Notes under the pieces: generated by a model
What the model was told of the DNA's origin: nothing
The model's database searches: none
Seen by the model: the letters and a program-made list of their open reading frames with translations, nothing else
Origin: Paramacrobiotus metropolitanus
Taxonomy: Eukaryota > Tardigrada > Eutardigrada > Parachela > Macrobiotidae
Assembly: GCF_019649055.1 (NCBI RefSeq)
Contig: NW_026570316.1
Coordinates: 186,001 to 250,000 of the forward strand
Reading direction: 5' to 3'
DNA length: 64,000 bases
Shown: in pieces, positions 53,816-64,000 of the stretch
Position numbering within the stretch: the first letter of the stretch is position 1
How the letters are laid out: each line of letters begins with the position of its first letter
Position numbers and translations under genes: made by a program

Positions 53816-54518
53816 ATGCTGTAATGGAGAGGTTGCCCGGGCTGTCGTCTAGTCGCATACTATTGTGATGCTTGGCTTTTTGCTGTTTTCATCGCTTTTG
53901 CGATCTAGTATATATATGTAGTAAATACTTTAAAAGCACCATATCTGTGCTCGTACATTAATAATTTATCTTTCTCTCCATTGCACTGTGCTCAGTAATT
54001 AACATTGTTATTTTTTTGTATACGACTCGTACATCCCTAGTGAACGATTAAAGTACAGCTTTAATTATTAAGCTGACGGAACGAGCTGCAGCTGTAACCT
54101 GTCCAAGGGTATGGGAACATAAAGAAATCAACAAAAATATTTTTAATGCAACAGTAAGCGCTGATATTTTATTAACTGAACTGGTCAAACTGTACTGTGA
54201 GTGTGCACAGATTCTGCCTGCCGCCAAAGTCGATACCCCTTATTACACTCATACCATTTACTTTGTATTTATAATCAGCTTCAGTAGCGCGTAAAGTTAA
54301 ATAACCAGGTGATCATAGTTTAGAAAGATCACACTAACGATAAAATAAGTTTCCACAAGCACGGTAAACGGTACCGGAGCTCCTGTCATTTTACAGCGAA
54401 GCAAAACAAGCTGGTTTTTATAACGGCTAACCATGAAGCACAGAAAGTATCCGTACATCAATTATAACATAAAACTATCGTCGCACTTTAGCGTTTGAAT
54501 TTAAGATTTCGCACCATC
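53816..54518. other. Intergenic, nothing recognised
   Basis: AT-rich. It separates the second Cys-rich gene from the second GAG-site gene. Confidence 0.4.
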
Positions 54519-55100
54519 ATGTGTATAAAACGGTCCTTATATTTCATAATTTTTTTAAACGGTCTCACAATGAGCTGTGTCTACGGCCAGTACAGTGCGC
54601 CTAACATATCGCGCACTTTTCGTGACGACGCTCTAGCCTGGATCAACACGAAAGACTTCTGGCTACTGAATGTGGACTCGAATGTTACCGTAACCAATAC
54701 AACCGAAACCACACCGCTTAAGAGCGTTTTCAACGAGACGCTTTTCCTCGACACTTCCGTCACCACTACTGGAGAAACACCGTTAAGCTCTACAACGGCC
54801 CGCATCATTGCCGTGGACGATGAGGACTTCACCGACGCACCGTACTCCGGGAGTGGCGAGGGACCCGTAGCAACATCCCTTCGTAAACGCAAGCAGAAGA
54901 TTGTGGTGCCGGCTGTAGATTTCGAGACACCACGCTCCATGTTGATGTCGCGTAGCGGGCGAAAACGGACCACCCGTTTACGCACTTCACGACCGGCGCT
55001 GATGTCCCGTAGCGGACGGAAGAAGACTACGCGTATTCGTACTTCACGGCGCACTCGTAAAATCAAGGCAAAGAAGGCAAATACCACGGATTCAGGATGA
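54519..55100 (+). CDS. Secreted GAG-site protein with basic tail, paralogue 2
   Basis: I start at ATG 54519 (context CATCATG, aligned with paralogue 1) rather than the upstream in-frame ATG, giving 193 residues. A signal peptide ending ...MSCVYGQ is followed by DDALAWINTKDFWLLNVD, several N-glycosylation sequons, an acidic block DDEDFTDAPYSGSGEG (a good glycosaminoglycan attachment candidate) and LRKRKQKIVV. The tail contains a tandem duplication of about 18 residues (MSRSGRKRTTRLRTSRPAL, then MSRSGRKKTTRIRTS), which makes it longer and more basic than paralogue 1. Extracellular role unknown. Confidence 0.74.
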   Translation: MCIKRSLYFIIFLNGLTMSCVYGQYSAPNISRTFRDDALAWINTKDFWLLNVDSNVTVTNTTETTPLKSVFNETLFLDTSVTTTGETPLSSTTARIIAVDDEDFTDAPYSGSGEGPVATSLRKRKQKIVVPAVDFETPRSMLMSRSGRKRTTRLRTSRPALMSRSGRKKTTRIRTSRRTRKIKAKKANTTDSG

Positions 55101-56272
55101 TACTTAAAGCGAACTGCCTATGAGGACTTTAAGGGGACGATTTATCTTCCCATTTTTCATACTAATCAGCCACAGAATCCATTGCTCGTGTTGCGATCGA
55201 ACAGCTATTCAGCTACCTTCCGGTGGGTGCACGAGGATTGGCCTATTCGCCAAGTTTATTAAGCAAACTTAGGAATAACGAAGCGTTTATGCAACGTTTT
55301 ATTAGATGTTTGCCTTAGTTTTGTGAATACAGTAAATTGTTTCCTTGTACTAGTGCAGTTTTGCAGTTGCCGTTTATTGAGAATGCATAGGGCACACTTT
55401 TTGTGTCGTTGAATCCGCTGTTTTACAAGCATTATGGGAGAGCTTCTTCGCGTACCTGATGCACAAATAACGCTGACATACAATTTCCACATATCCAACT
55501 ACAAAGTGTTCTAAATGTGTGTCATCAGAAAGGTCATACTATAAAAACGCGTTCATACCATCTATGCTGACAAGCAAGTGTTGGGCCGACAGTTTAAACA
55601 GCTAACTTCAACAGCAATTATTAGGTTAGGCACCTGTTAATAATTGATGCTGTTGCAACGTATGTCTGTTTTTTCTCCGCATGATTTCTTGCCATATACA
55701 GTGCTCAATGCTCATTAACTAATATTATTATTTCTTACTAGACATTTTTTAAGCTCTATTTGTCAGATCCGATCATCCAGTGCATATTATTTAATTACAC
55801 GCCATTCAGCTATGAAAGCCTATCAAACAGCAAGTACAGTCAGCAATCACGTACAGAGTCTGAGTATCTGTACATTATTGCTCGCAACAATAGAGGACCA
55901 CTTATTTTGTCAAAGTATTTTCAATGTAGAATCCCAGTTTACTTGCTACATGATAACTGCTCACACGCCCAGCTGATATGCATTATAAGTATGCTTACTT
56001 CCGGTATCAGCAACTTAACGTTTTGTTTTACCGTTTTCACTGATAACGCAATTATTGAGTACTGGAAACGGAAGAAGTCGATGTGGAAACGGAAAAAGGC
56101 TTTATAACGATTTCTTGTCGATTAAGTAAGAAAAACATTGTGTGTTCATTTTGTAAGGCTTGTGTGATCATTTTGAAGCACAACAACGGAATTAATGAAT
56201 TCCCCTGAAGCCCTGATGGTCAACAAAACCTCAGCAACAAACATCATCAACACCTCAATCGTCCAGTACAAG
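55101..56272. other. Intergenic, nothing recognised
   Basis: AT-rich with short chance ORFs (for example plus-strand 55760-56107). One AAAGGTCA is at about 55531. Confidence 0.4.
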
Positions 56273-56851
56273 TTAACGTTCGCATCGTAGTCCACACCCA
56301 TCGAAGCAGCACTGGCCACGGTCGCGTTCCCGGCCGCGTCCACGCTCGCAATCCCGGTCTCGCTCACATTCATTGAAGCGGTCCTTGCGGTCACAATGAC
56401 GATCCCTATGCTATAAAAGACGAAATTACCGTGGTTGGCCTGCTGCAGTCACTTCCGCTTGCATATATATCAAACGGGTTATTTCAAGTTTAAGTTACTC
56501 ACTCTGCAGTCCCTCGATGCGCGCTTCTCTAGGAAATGTGGGATATCCATTTCTTCAACTTTCTCTGCCACAGAAATTTATTTTTTCATCAAAATTTTCC
56601 GGCTCTTAATTACTATTTTTCTATGACTTATTTTATGAATTAATTATTAAAAAGCATTATTGTACTACTGCTTTATTTGGTGCTGCGCTTCCCACCCAGT
56701 CAAATTTTTCCATTAATAAAGCAGTAAAATTATTTTGGAAGCATATTTTTGACTGTTACAAAAAAATTGCATAAAACTTACCGGCAGAAACTGTTCCGGC
56801 CAAAACGACCAATCCCATCAAGAGAAAGGATATTACTATAATTTGCTTCAT
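56273..56851 (-). CDS. Secreted WAP-type four-disulfide core protein B
   Basis: Exons 56851-56782 (signal peptide MKQIIVISFLLMGLVVLAGT, ending VSAG), 56528-56503 (26 bp, EKRASRDCR) and 56410-56273; 77 residues, phases 1 and 0. The domain begins HRDRHCDRKD and runs through NEC, RDC, QCCFDGC and LRC, giving eight cysteines in WAP order. The loop before CC is expanded by an Arg/Glu/Gly run (ERGRGRERDRG). KR in exon 2 could be a propeptide cleavage site. The 82-codon minus-strand ORF that overlaps exon 3 is in the wrong frame and is a shadow. Same architecture as paralogue A. Confidence 0.8.
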
Positions 56852-57068
56852 GTTGCACACTGCTCTGTACAAAATGGCAACGCCAACCTGCATGCAATTA
56901 TCGCACTAAAAACAATGAAATTTTGGCTGATAGCAGGTTAACTTTCGCTTTTTTATCGCTTAGCCGAAGCCACTGATCAGGTATCTTTATAGCGGCGACA
57001 CTAACTGCAAAAATCTGCAAATCATTGTTTTGGCAACACCTGCAGGAAACGCAAGGTGTTTAGTATGC
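56852..57068. other. Spacer between WAP-B and the second LTR element
   Basis: The promoter side of WAP-B. It ends ...TATGC directly before the 5' LTR, so TATGC or part of it could be the target duplication. Confidence 0.4.
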
Positions 57069-57391
57069 TGTTGCGCGAGTATATAGCGCAAGCGTGTTCT
57101 GTGGGTCATGAGCAGCATGCATCATGAATCACATACATATTCATCATCATAACGGGCGTGCTTAAAATGGATACAGTTGCGGATGCGGTTGAATGCGGTT
57201 GGTTGTTGTGGTTGAGTGCAGGATAGTTTGTTGTTGTGAGCAAGTCAAATGTTGTGGTTTGACGATAACAAGCAAATGATTGAGCGTGAAGAAAGGAATG
57301 AATCATTGTGTGAACCAATAGTGTGTCTTTGTTGTCTGCAATGTTTTATCTCTCGTAACATGTATTAAGTGCCTGGCTAAAAAAGTAGTGT
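57069..57391 (+). repeat. 5' LTR (start and first 323 bp)
   Basis: Matches 63678-64000 over the whole overlap as far as I can tell by eye. The true LTR extends further right to an unknown point. TATATAG near its start could serve as a TATA element. Confidence 0.88.
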
Positions 57392-58876
57392 GCGATGAAG
57401 TTGTCAAATGATTTAGTACATCACCATCCAGCCTCGGAACAACTTCTCTTGGAATATCTGCCTTTATCTTTGGATGCCATTTTGTTAGCATTCGAGTGTT
57501 GTCTGCTAATCTGCATTAAAGGTCATCGGGTCGGATCAGCCGCTGTTGTTTATCGTTGTAGTTAGTGGTAGAGAAAGGTCATATCCACCGAGTCGATCAG
57601 CACCTTTAGTTACGCGACATGGAGGGCATGTGTGCGTAGCGAGTAAAGGCAGCTGAAGGTGTGGAGCTGCGAGGAAAGGTTAGCATATTTTAGTAGTGGT
57701 GAGTTTATGACCACTGCAAGATTTTTTAGAGAAGCAGTTTTGCTAGCAGCAGTGAGTGTGTCCTGTTGCAAGTGAGAGTTTATTAGTAGTGGTGAGCGCA
57801 ATACCACTATGAGTGCTAATTGTGCGGCAACAGTGAGAGTTATTCTGGTGCTATATTTGCTGATTGATATTGTGTCATTGTGGACGCTGTGAGACGAGCG
57901 ACGAGTGCGGATTGTGAAAGGTCACAAGTGTCGCTTACAGCAAGCCACGCGTTGTATGAGCGAGTGGGAGAGCGATATCAAGTAAGAATACTTTGCACTG
58001 CTTACAAACGACGTCGGTGAATGTTTTAAGGCTCGTTAGTGCATAAGTTGGTGCCGGCGTTCTGCGGTTCTTTTGTCGGAGCGTACAACGATAGGTGTGT
58101 TGGAGCGGAAGCGGGTGCAGGTGGTCGACAACTAACGGGAGCAACATAACGGCATTCCTCTGTAAGTCGTATGGCAACTTATCATTTTTGCTTTCTCTTC
58201 GTGGGTCCTTTTGTTCATGACATATTTTAAACAGGATAAGTTAATAACGATGTGCAGTTGCTTTCAGTTTGTTTTTTTAAAATAAAGTTTGTGTCAAAAA
58301 TAGTCATTTAGTTGACTTCGGACGAATGTTTGTTATTAACTGGTTAATGATAAAAATTGATCTTATGATTAAGTTGACCTTAGAAGATAGTCCTAATATT
58401 ACTAGAATCGTAAATCATCAGCTTACTATAAGGGATTTCGATCATTTTAACAGTGTGTGCTCTAGATTGTTTGCGGATTTTCCCTGTATTCTTTCGATTT
58501 CTTTTGCATGTAAAAAATACAGCGTATATGGTGAGACCCGCTTGGAAGGAAATATTTATAAGCAGGACCAGCAGAGTAGAAACAGTAATACTTAAGTACG
58601 TATTTAGGTATATTTCGATGCCGTCTTTTCATGCCATTAATTTTCGAAAAAAATCGAATTAACTCTTAAATATCTCGATTTGTAGAATAATTAAGTTTTT
58701 TATCTGCGCAAGTCAAAAGTCCTGCTGACGTACCAGAAAGAGCGAATCTGTAAATCGTCGTAACCGATCGTTTTGACATGCCCCTTTAAAATGCGATTCT
58801 TTAATTTTTTGTTGCTGATGATTAAAAAATCTCTGATTGCATAAATCTAAGTTTAAAAAAAGTGCTTGTACGTGAG

Positions 58877-59428
58877 ATGGCAGGAATTCGCCTTAGAGAT
58901 TTACCAGTATTTGGTGGACAGTCCACCGAATCTGCAGAAGACTTTATGGACAGGTTTAACAGAATTAAGAACTATTTTTCGTGGAGCGATGAACAGTCTT
59001 TGGTGCATTTCGGTTTGTGCTTGACAAATGCTGCCTTAAAATGGTTCAAGAACAGCGAATCCAAACTGAAAAAATTTTGCGACGCAGAGCAGGAATTTTT
59101 AAAAATCTTCGGTAGAAATCTGTTAGACTTAGATATCAGTAAATTCATGTCAAAAAATTCCGCAGTTGACGAACCCTTGACGTACGTATACGGTGTGTTG
59201 GATTACATTGCTGCAACCCATGTCAGCGCTGGAGAAGAAGAAAAGGTCAGAATTCTTTTCGAAAATTTGCCGATGCAGCTCAAAGCAGATATGATACAAA
59301 ATCGTCCCAAAACAGTCGAGTTATTTACTGAAAGGCTGCAGGAAGTTCGTAAGAAGTGTCAATATCTAAAAGCTGATGGGGAGGTGCCCGATGATTGTAA
59401 AATTTTCCCGCTTTCTAAGATGTTTTGA
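58877..59428 (+). CDS. gag: Gag-like ORF of the second LTR element
   Basis: The first ATG is at 58877 (MAGIRLRDLPVFGGQSTESA), giving 183 residues. The pattern FGGQSTESAEDFMDRFNRIK, then WSDEQSLVHFGLCLTNAALK and WFKNSE is that of the retrotransposon gag domain: target-site-like start, then helices with a LxGxAxxWF block. The rest is helical (SAGEEEKVRILFENLPMQLK). It lacks a C-terminal zinc knuckle and is short for a full gag, so it may be truncated or capsid-only. It would assemble the particle that packages element RNA. Confidence 0.72.
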   Translation: MAGIRLRDLPVFGGQSTESAEDFMDRFNRIKNYFSWSDEQSLVHFGLCLTNAALKWFKNSESKLKKFCDAEQEFLKIFGRNLLDLDISKFMSKNSAVDEPLTYVYGVLDYIAATHVSAGEEEKVRILFENLPMQLKADMIQNRPKTVELFTERLQEVRKKCQYLKADGEVPDDCKIFPLSKMF

Positions 59429-62330
59429 CGTGCTACTGGAATTTCCAACTAGTTGTTCGCTTAAAAAAAATAATTCAAAAAAACAGAAATAATTCTTAGC
59501 TCAGTTAGCTAATAATTCATAAACACTAGTCTAAGTATGAATCAATTAAATTGTAATTATGCAAGTAATGTTCTTTTGGAGGTGGCGCAATTATCGGTAC
59601 ACCAATAATGCAAGAGAGTAAAACCTTTATGTACTTTAGCGCTGTGAATGATTCAGTCGCTTTGCTTAATTCTAACAGTTTTGCTGATTTGTGCCAAAGT
59701 GTTTTCTTTGTAGACGTTTAAGGGGTGCATTTTCATAAATATCTAGTCGTGGTTTATCAACAGCGTTTGTCAAAATTAAATAAAAAAAAACTAATTTTCT
59801 TAATAAAAAATTTTGAAATTCGGGTCTAATAATTGATTTGCACCGTACAATCGCCGTAGGTAAAATCTTTGACAGCGTATAAGCCGTTAGTGATGACTTT
59901 TTTTTACAATTTTGTTTTTGGAATCGCTGACTTCTGTTTGGAATTTAGTTGAATGTTTTAAAGTTGTGCAACAAAGCTGAAAAGAGAAATAAATGAGGAT
60001 GTTGTGAGAGAAAGATGAGTAAATGAAATGGGTCAATATTTTGAGCACACTTTTATTGTTGTTCCAGCTTGCGCAAGCACTGTCGCTTGAATAACAACAT
60101 ATCAGAAAATTCGAGAACATTTTCGCATCGTTTTTTTAAGATAGCATTATGTTTTGGTACCTTTTGTCTGCTCAGGTAAAATATCCACCATGCGTTATGT
60201 TTTACACTAGAACGCTTTAATAACATGAATCGCAATTACTTATGCACTGGGACGCCTCTGCATATGTTCGGGTTATTCATGAAAAAATCGGCAGACAATT
60301 TTCAACAACAAATATTCTTGTGTGCAAGCTTGCCGGCAGCCCACTCAAGAAAATTGTTTCATAGCGGCAGTAGAAACATTAAAAAAAAGAAGAGAAGAAT
60401 TTGGTGCTCAGGGTTCAGATTACAGTACATTAGTATATAAATTCCAAAACATTGTCGCTCATTCGGCTAAAAGATCCTGTCTTATTACGCAGTAAAAAAA
60501 AGCGATTCAAAATCAGCGTATGGGTTAATTCTAAATTCTGTATGAAAACACCAGTTCGCAAATTCGGTGCACTGCAATCAAAAAAGCGCAGGGTAATTAG
60601 CGGAAAATGGAAATTGAAAAAATCATGTTCATTAAATTGCACGAAGTCGGGACCACGATTTGTTTTTTTCTAATCGGAAAATTATCTGATAAAATGCGGC
60701 ATTTCTTTGTACGTTTACATTGGTTGCGTTGTGCTCGTTTATTTAGGCTTTAGCTATTGAAGGTAAAATATTGTTGCATAATTTTCTGACCATCGAAACT
60801 TTTAAAACAGAGAAGCTAAAGATATTAATAGCTACCTTTCATTGTTGCCATCACCCATTAAAGCTCAATGCACGAGTTGCATATGATTCCTCATATATGC
60901 TTGATTTCTATTGTCGCACCCGAACCACACCCCATTGTTAAGTACGCTCTAAATCATATCATATTGCTCTGCGCTTATTAACGTAAAATATTGGCCTCAA
61001 TATTCAGTACATCGGCAGCACTTAACTTTCCTTTTTCACTTTCTTCATGTTACTTGCTGGTCAAGATGCAATAAAAAGGCAAAATAAAGTTTACTTTCGG
61101 CCGTAATACTATGCTTTCATAAGCTTTACACTGCATTAAATATATTATATTTTTATATAATCAGTGTTTGAGTAATTGTCTACCTCAGCTGTACAGTTGT
61201 TGGTATTGGGAATTATCGGGATCTGTATTATTACTGAATTTTGTAGAGTACAACGTGCCATATTCACTACGTCAACTCGTATCTTTATATTCATACAATC
61301 CTACCGTCCAAAACGTAGTCAATTTTTTTTTATGGATTCGTCAAAGTGTGGTCAGTTTAAGTCAAACTTGGTCTTAAAAAAATCAATATTTTCCTGACCA
61401 ACTTATTCTGAATTTTGATTTTTTTTTAAAACGTTCTGGTCAGAAAATTGTAGGAGTTGGTTTTAAGCGAGCAAAACGCAAGTGCAGTACTAAGAATACT
61501 TTACTATTGTGAAGCACAGTATGTAAAAAGTACAAACGGTACTGTAACCATGGATATGGATCTGTAAGTACACTTTGGTCAGTACAGCAGTTAGGGTAAT
61601 GTGGATTTTTACGTAGTTCAAATTCTAAACAGCCCCCGACGACTGCCGGAACAGTCTATAAATTCAAACCTGACCTTTCCAATACAAACGTGCCGAGCGT
61701 GAAAGCGCGAGGCTTATCTTGTACTAACAATCATTATGCTTATGATACTCGTAAAGATTGCGCAATGTGCAAATGATATTCGTACCAATAATAAGTCTTG
61801 GAGATGTTAGTTCTCAGTGTGAGGGTCTAGTAATGGTGTAATTATTATGTGAGTAGGTGAATGTTATGCTTGCGTGTGAGGTACTTTGTAGAAGAACTTG
61901 TCAGCGGACAGCCTACGACAACGGGAAAGCCGGCTAACAAGATTCTGCATAGTCTGCGGTTTAAACGTTTCATTCAGCAGCGCCCTAGCCGGAAGAAGCT
62001 GCACAGCTGTTTTGTCGCACCAGCGCACAGCCAACTAGCGTGGCCAGACGGAAGGAGTATCTACCGGCGGTGCCAGCGGAAGTAGTGCTGCTGCGGTGTC
62101 CACGTCTAGTGCGAGTTGCAGCACTAAAGAGACGTGAGCCAGTGCAAGTAACAGCACGCGCGGGATATTGAGTGCCGTGATTGGTTCGAGTACGAGCGCT
62201 GAAACTTGACTTGTGCGAGTGCTGGTGCTGGCGCGGTATCCTTTAAAATTGTGTGAGTGGTGACGTTGGAGCATGCAATGCAGGTGACAGCATTGCGAGT
62301 GCTTGTGCGAGTGCTTGTGCGAGTGTTGGC
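59429..62330. other. Internal region of the second element without recognisable genes
   Basis: About 2.9 kb where pol would be expected. Only short AT-rich ORFs occur on both strands and none carries RT or integrase motifs. From about 61.8 kb composition shifts to GTG/GCGAGTG-rich repeats that lead into the next ORF. Confidence 0.6.
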
Positions 62331-63563
62331 ATGAGCGAGCGTGAATTTAGTGCAAGTGTTAGCACTGAGAGTGTCCGTGCGAGTTGTGGTATGGGCAAGG
62401 TGAAGTCCTGTGCGAGTCAGTGCACAGTAGCGTGTGTGTCCGGCGTGAGTCATGGCGCGGGCAAGTTGGTTAATGGTGGCAGTTGTGACACTGGGAAGTC
62501 GATATCCAGTGCGAGCGATGGCTTTGCAGAGATGGTGCCGGTCAGTACGAGTGCCAACACTAGCGAGTGCAATGTTAGTGTGAGTGGCAATACTGGCGAG
62601 GATGGCATCGGAGTGAACGGCGCGAGTGGTCAGTGTGGTGTCAGTGTGAGTGGTGACAGTGGTCAGTGTGGTGTCAGTGTGAGTGGTGACATTGGCGAGT
62701 GTGGTGTCAATGTGAGTGGTGACATTGGCGAGTGTGGTGTCAATGCGAGTGGTGGTATTGGCAGCAGAGTGGTCAGTGCGAGTAGTGGCATTGGCGAGTG
62801 TGTGTGCGTGGGGAATACAGATTCAGAGAACATCAACAAACATGACGATATGTTGCGGACGTGTCAGGAGTTGTTAACCGGATACGTAGACCGGATGGGA
62901 GACTCATTACCATTTCCGGCTGAGTTTACATGGATGGCGGAGGAGTTGGCCCGGATTTGCGTGCAGTTAAGAGCATTAGTCCCACATGGAGCGCGGTTTA
63001 CCCTGGAGTCACCAACCGATATCTGCTACGGACGCCACGTAGTGTACGATTTGGATAAGTTCATCTATGGACAGTTTCTTTACTACCGTGGAGACGACGG
63101 AGCGATGCGTTATGAGAGCAAATACGGCTTTGTGTACAAGGAGTGTGGCGCCCAGAAGGAGCTAGTGTTAGTGGGAGAACATCCACGATTCTTTAATCCA
63201 TTTAAATGGTTCGTGGAAGAGGCAATTCGCAATACGTACGGACCGCGCTTGTATCACATTACACTCCCGGAGATGCGCCTTCAACACATCATGCGGGAGG
63301 TGACGGAGCGGAGAGCGCAAGTTGCAGCGGATGCGGCGCCAGACTATAGTGGCATAATGGAAACGCTGGACTTTGCGGATCTGCTAGTGCGAGGGGGGAG
63401 CGCGCCGGAAGTTGTGAGCGAACTAGACGATGATGCCGGTTATCACCAAACGCCGGCTGAGTCAAGTGCAAAGGCGGTAACAATGCAGCCTGCACCGGTA
63501 GAGAAAATGGATACGGATTCGGTGGATACCGGACCGGAAGGGGGCAAGTGCCATCCGAGTTAA
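62331..63563 (+). CDS. Repeat-rich ORF next to the 3' LTR
   Basis: The first ATG is at 62331 (MSEREFSASVSTES), giving 410 residues; the frame is open further upstream from a GTG. The N-terminal half is Ser/Gly/Val/Cys-rich, with about six to seven 11-residue repeats like CGVSVSGDSGQ or CGVNVSGDIGE (about 62578-62800). The C-terminal half is globular (DMLRTCQELLTGYVDRMGDS, ELARICVQLRALVPHGARFT, FFNPFKWFVEEAIRNTYGPR). No signal peptide or membrane segment argues against an envelope. It may be an accessory protein of the element. I do not recognise the domain. Confidence 0.55.
   Translation: MSEREFSASVSTESVRASCGMGKVKSCASQCTVACVSGVSHGAGKLVNGGSCDTGKSISSASDGFAEMVPVSTSANTSECNVSVSGNTGEDGIGVNGASGQCGVSVSGDSGQCGVSVSGDIGECGVNVSGDIGECGVNASGGIGSRVVSASSGIGECVCVGNTDSENINKHDDMLRTCQELLTGYVDRMGDSLPFPAEFTWMAEELARICVQLRALVPHGARFTLESPTDICYGRHVVYDLDKFIYGQFLYYRGDDGAMRYESKYGFVYKECGAQKELVLVGEHPRFFNPFKWFVEEAIRNTYGPRLYHITLPEMRLQHIMREVTERRAQVAADAAPDYSGIMETLDFADLLVRGGSAPEVVSELDDDAGYHQTPAESSAKAVTMQPAPVEKMDTDSVDTGPEGGKCHPS
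62578..62800 (+). repeat. 33-bp coding minisatellite
   Basis: Units of 33 bp built on GTGAGTGGTGAC and GAGTGTGGTGTCAAT, in phase with the reading frame. The degenerate GCGAGTG motif extends upstream to about 62100. Confidence 0.8.
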
Positions 63564-63677
63564 GGGATGGCAGTCACCCTCTGGGACGGTCGAACTCGAG
63601 TGTCTGGACGGATTGCGGAGCGCGATGGTGTATTAAAGCGACCCATGACGAGGACGTCATGATTTATAGGAGAGGTG

Positions 63678-64000
63678 TGTTGCGCGAGTATATAGCGCAA
63701 GCGTGTTCTGTGGGTCATGAGCAGCATGCATCATGAATCACATACATATTCATCATCATAACGGGCGTGCTTAAAATGGATACAGTTGCGGATGCGGTTG
63801 AATGCGGTTGGTTGTTGTGGTTGAGTGCAGGATAGTTTGTTGTTGTGAGCAAGTCAAATGTTGTGGTTTGACGATAACAAGCAAATGATTGAGCGTGAAG
63901 AAAGGAATGAATCATTGTGTGAACCAATAGTGTGTCTTTGTTGTCTGCAATGTTTTATCTCTCGTAACATGTATTAAGTGCCTGGCTAAAAAAGTAGTGT
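63678..64000 (+). repeat. 3' LTR (partial, runs off the window)
   Basis: Starts TGTTGCGCGAG directly after the polypurine tract and matches the 5' LTR from 57069. Near-identity implies recent insertion. Confidence 0.88.

Larger units (their letters stand above)
57069..64000 (+). mobile_element. Second LTR retroelement, probably non-autonomous
   Basis: TGTTGCGCGAGTATATAGCG begins at 57069 and again at 63678. At least 323 bp after each start look identical, so these are the two LTRs of one young element (6609 bp between starts). The second runs off the window. A polypurine tract AGGAGAGG (63669-63676) precedes the 3' LTR, as expected. Inside are a gag-like ORF (58877-59428) and a repeat-rich ORF (62331-63563), but no RT, RNase H or integrase in any frame. 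The primer-binding site and the 5' LTR end were not identified. Five AAAGGTCA/TGACCTTT octamers are present, three within 57518-57924. Confidence 0.85.

Noticed and set aside
56146-56394. 82-codon minus-strand ORF
   Set aside because: It reads WAP gene B exon 3 in the wrong frame and runs past the true stop.
1-64000. tRNA, rRNA or other classical structural RNA genes
   Set aside because: I saw no T-loop/acceptor arrangement or rRNA-like conserved sequence; a tRNAscan or Rfam run would be decisive.

Overview
The window is metazoan nuclear DNA. Genes have short GT-AG introns (about 160-600 bp), signal peptides are often split from mature domains by an intron, and there are GPCR and SLC29-type genes, many small secreted proteins and two kinds of retroelement. 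Three intron-bearing secreted intradiol ring-cleavage dioxygenases in one neighbourhood fit an ecdysozoan that acquired and expanded this microbial family. A tardigrade is my best guess and a chelicerate such as a mite is the alternative. I recognise no diagnostic marker gene, so the assignment is inference.

Layout. 1-14651: the 3' part of a very large Ty3/gypsy-like LTR element. It holds pol (RT, RNase H, integrase; one frameshift), then two long unfamiliar reading frames (ORF2, about 4.76-9.76 kb, in three frame segments; ORF3, about 10.1-12.9 kb, in two), a 190-bp tandem array and a candidate 3' LTR. The whole element is saturated with the octamer AAAGGTCA (about 40 copies on both strands, less than one expected). 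ORF2 ends in what looks like a linker-histone-type winged helix.

14.7-23.4 kb: a small secreted protein gene, a candidate RNA hairpin, an orphan gene with a CaaX-like tail, a decayed retroelement ORF interrupted by a TA-flanked MITE, and an intronless equilibrative nucleoside transporter.

23.4-46.1 kb: three minus-strand dioxygenase genes with the same three-exon structure. Between the first and second lies a tandem segmental duplication (about 28.4-34.2 and 34.2-38.4 kb). Each copy carries a rhodopsin-family GPCR gene with coding lesions and a MITE at the same intronic site. A 1.5-kb non-autonomous TIR element, a decayed WAP-domain relic and a nucleoside-transporter relic exon are also present.

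47.0-56.9 kb: a cluster of small secreted protein genes. It has three multi-exon, eight-cysteine WAP-type (four-disulfide core) genes on the minus strand, two paralogous proteoglycan-like proteins, and two 8-Cys peptides with nearly identical mature exons in opposite orientation. The WAP genes are invisible to simple ORF calling because the codons lie in short exons.

57.07 kb to the end: a second LTR element with 5' and 3' LTR starts 6609 bp apart. It has a gag-like ORF and a repeat-rich 3' ORF but no visible pol, so it is probably non-autonomous.

Coordinates of multi-exon genes were derived by eye from splice consensus and frame continuity. All motif counts are by eye.
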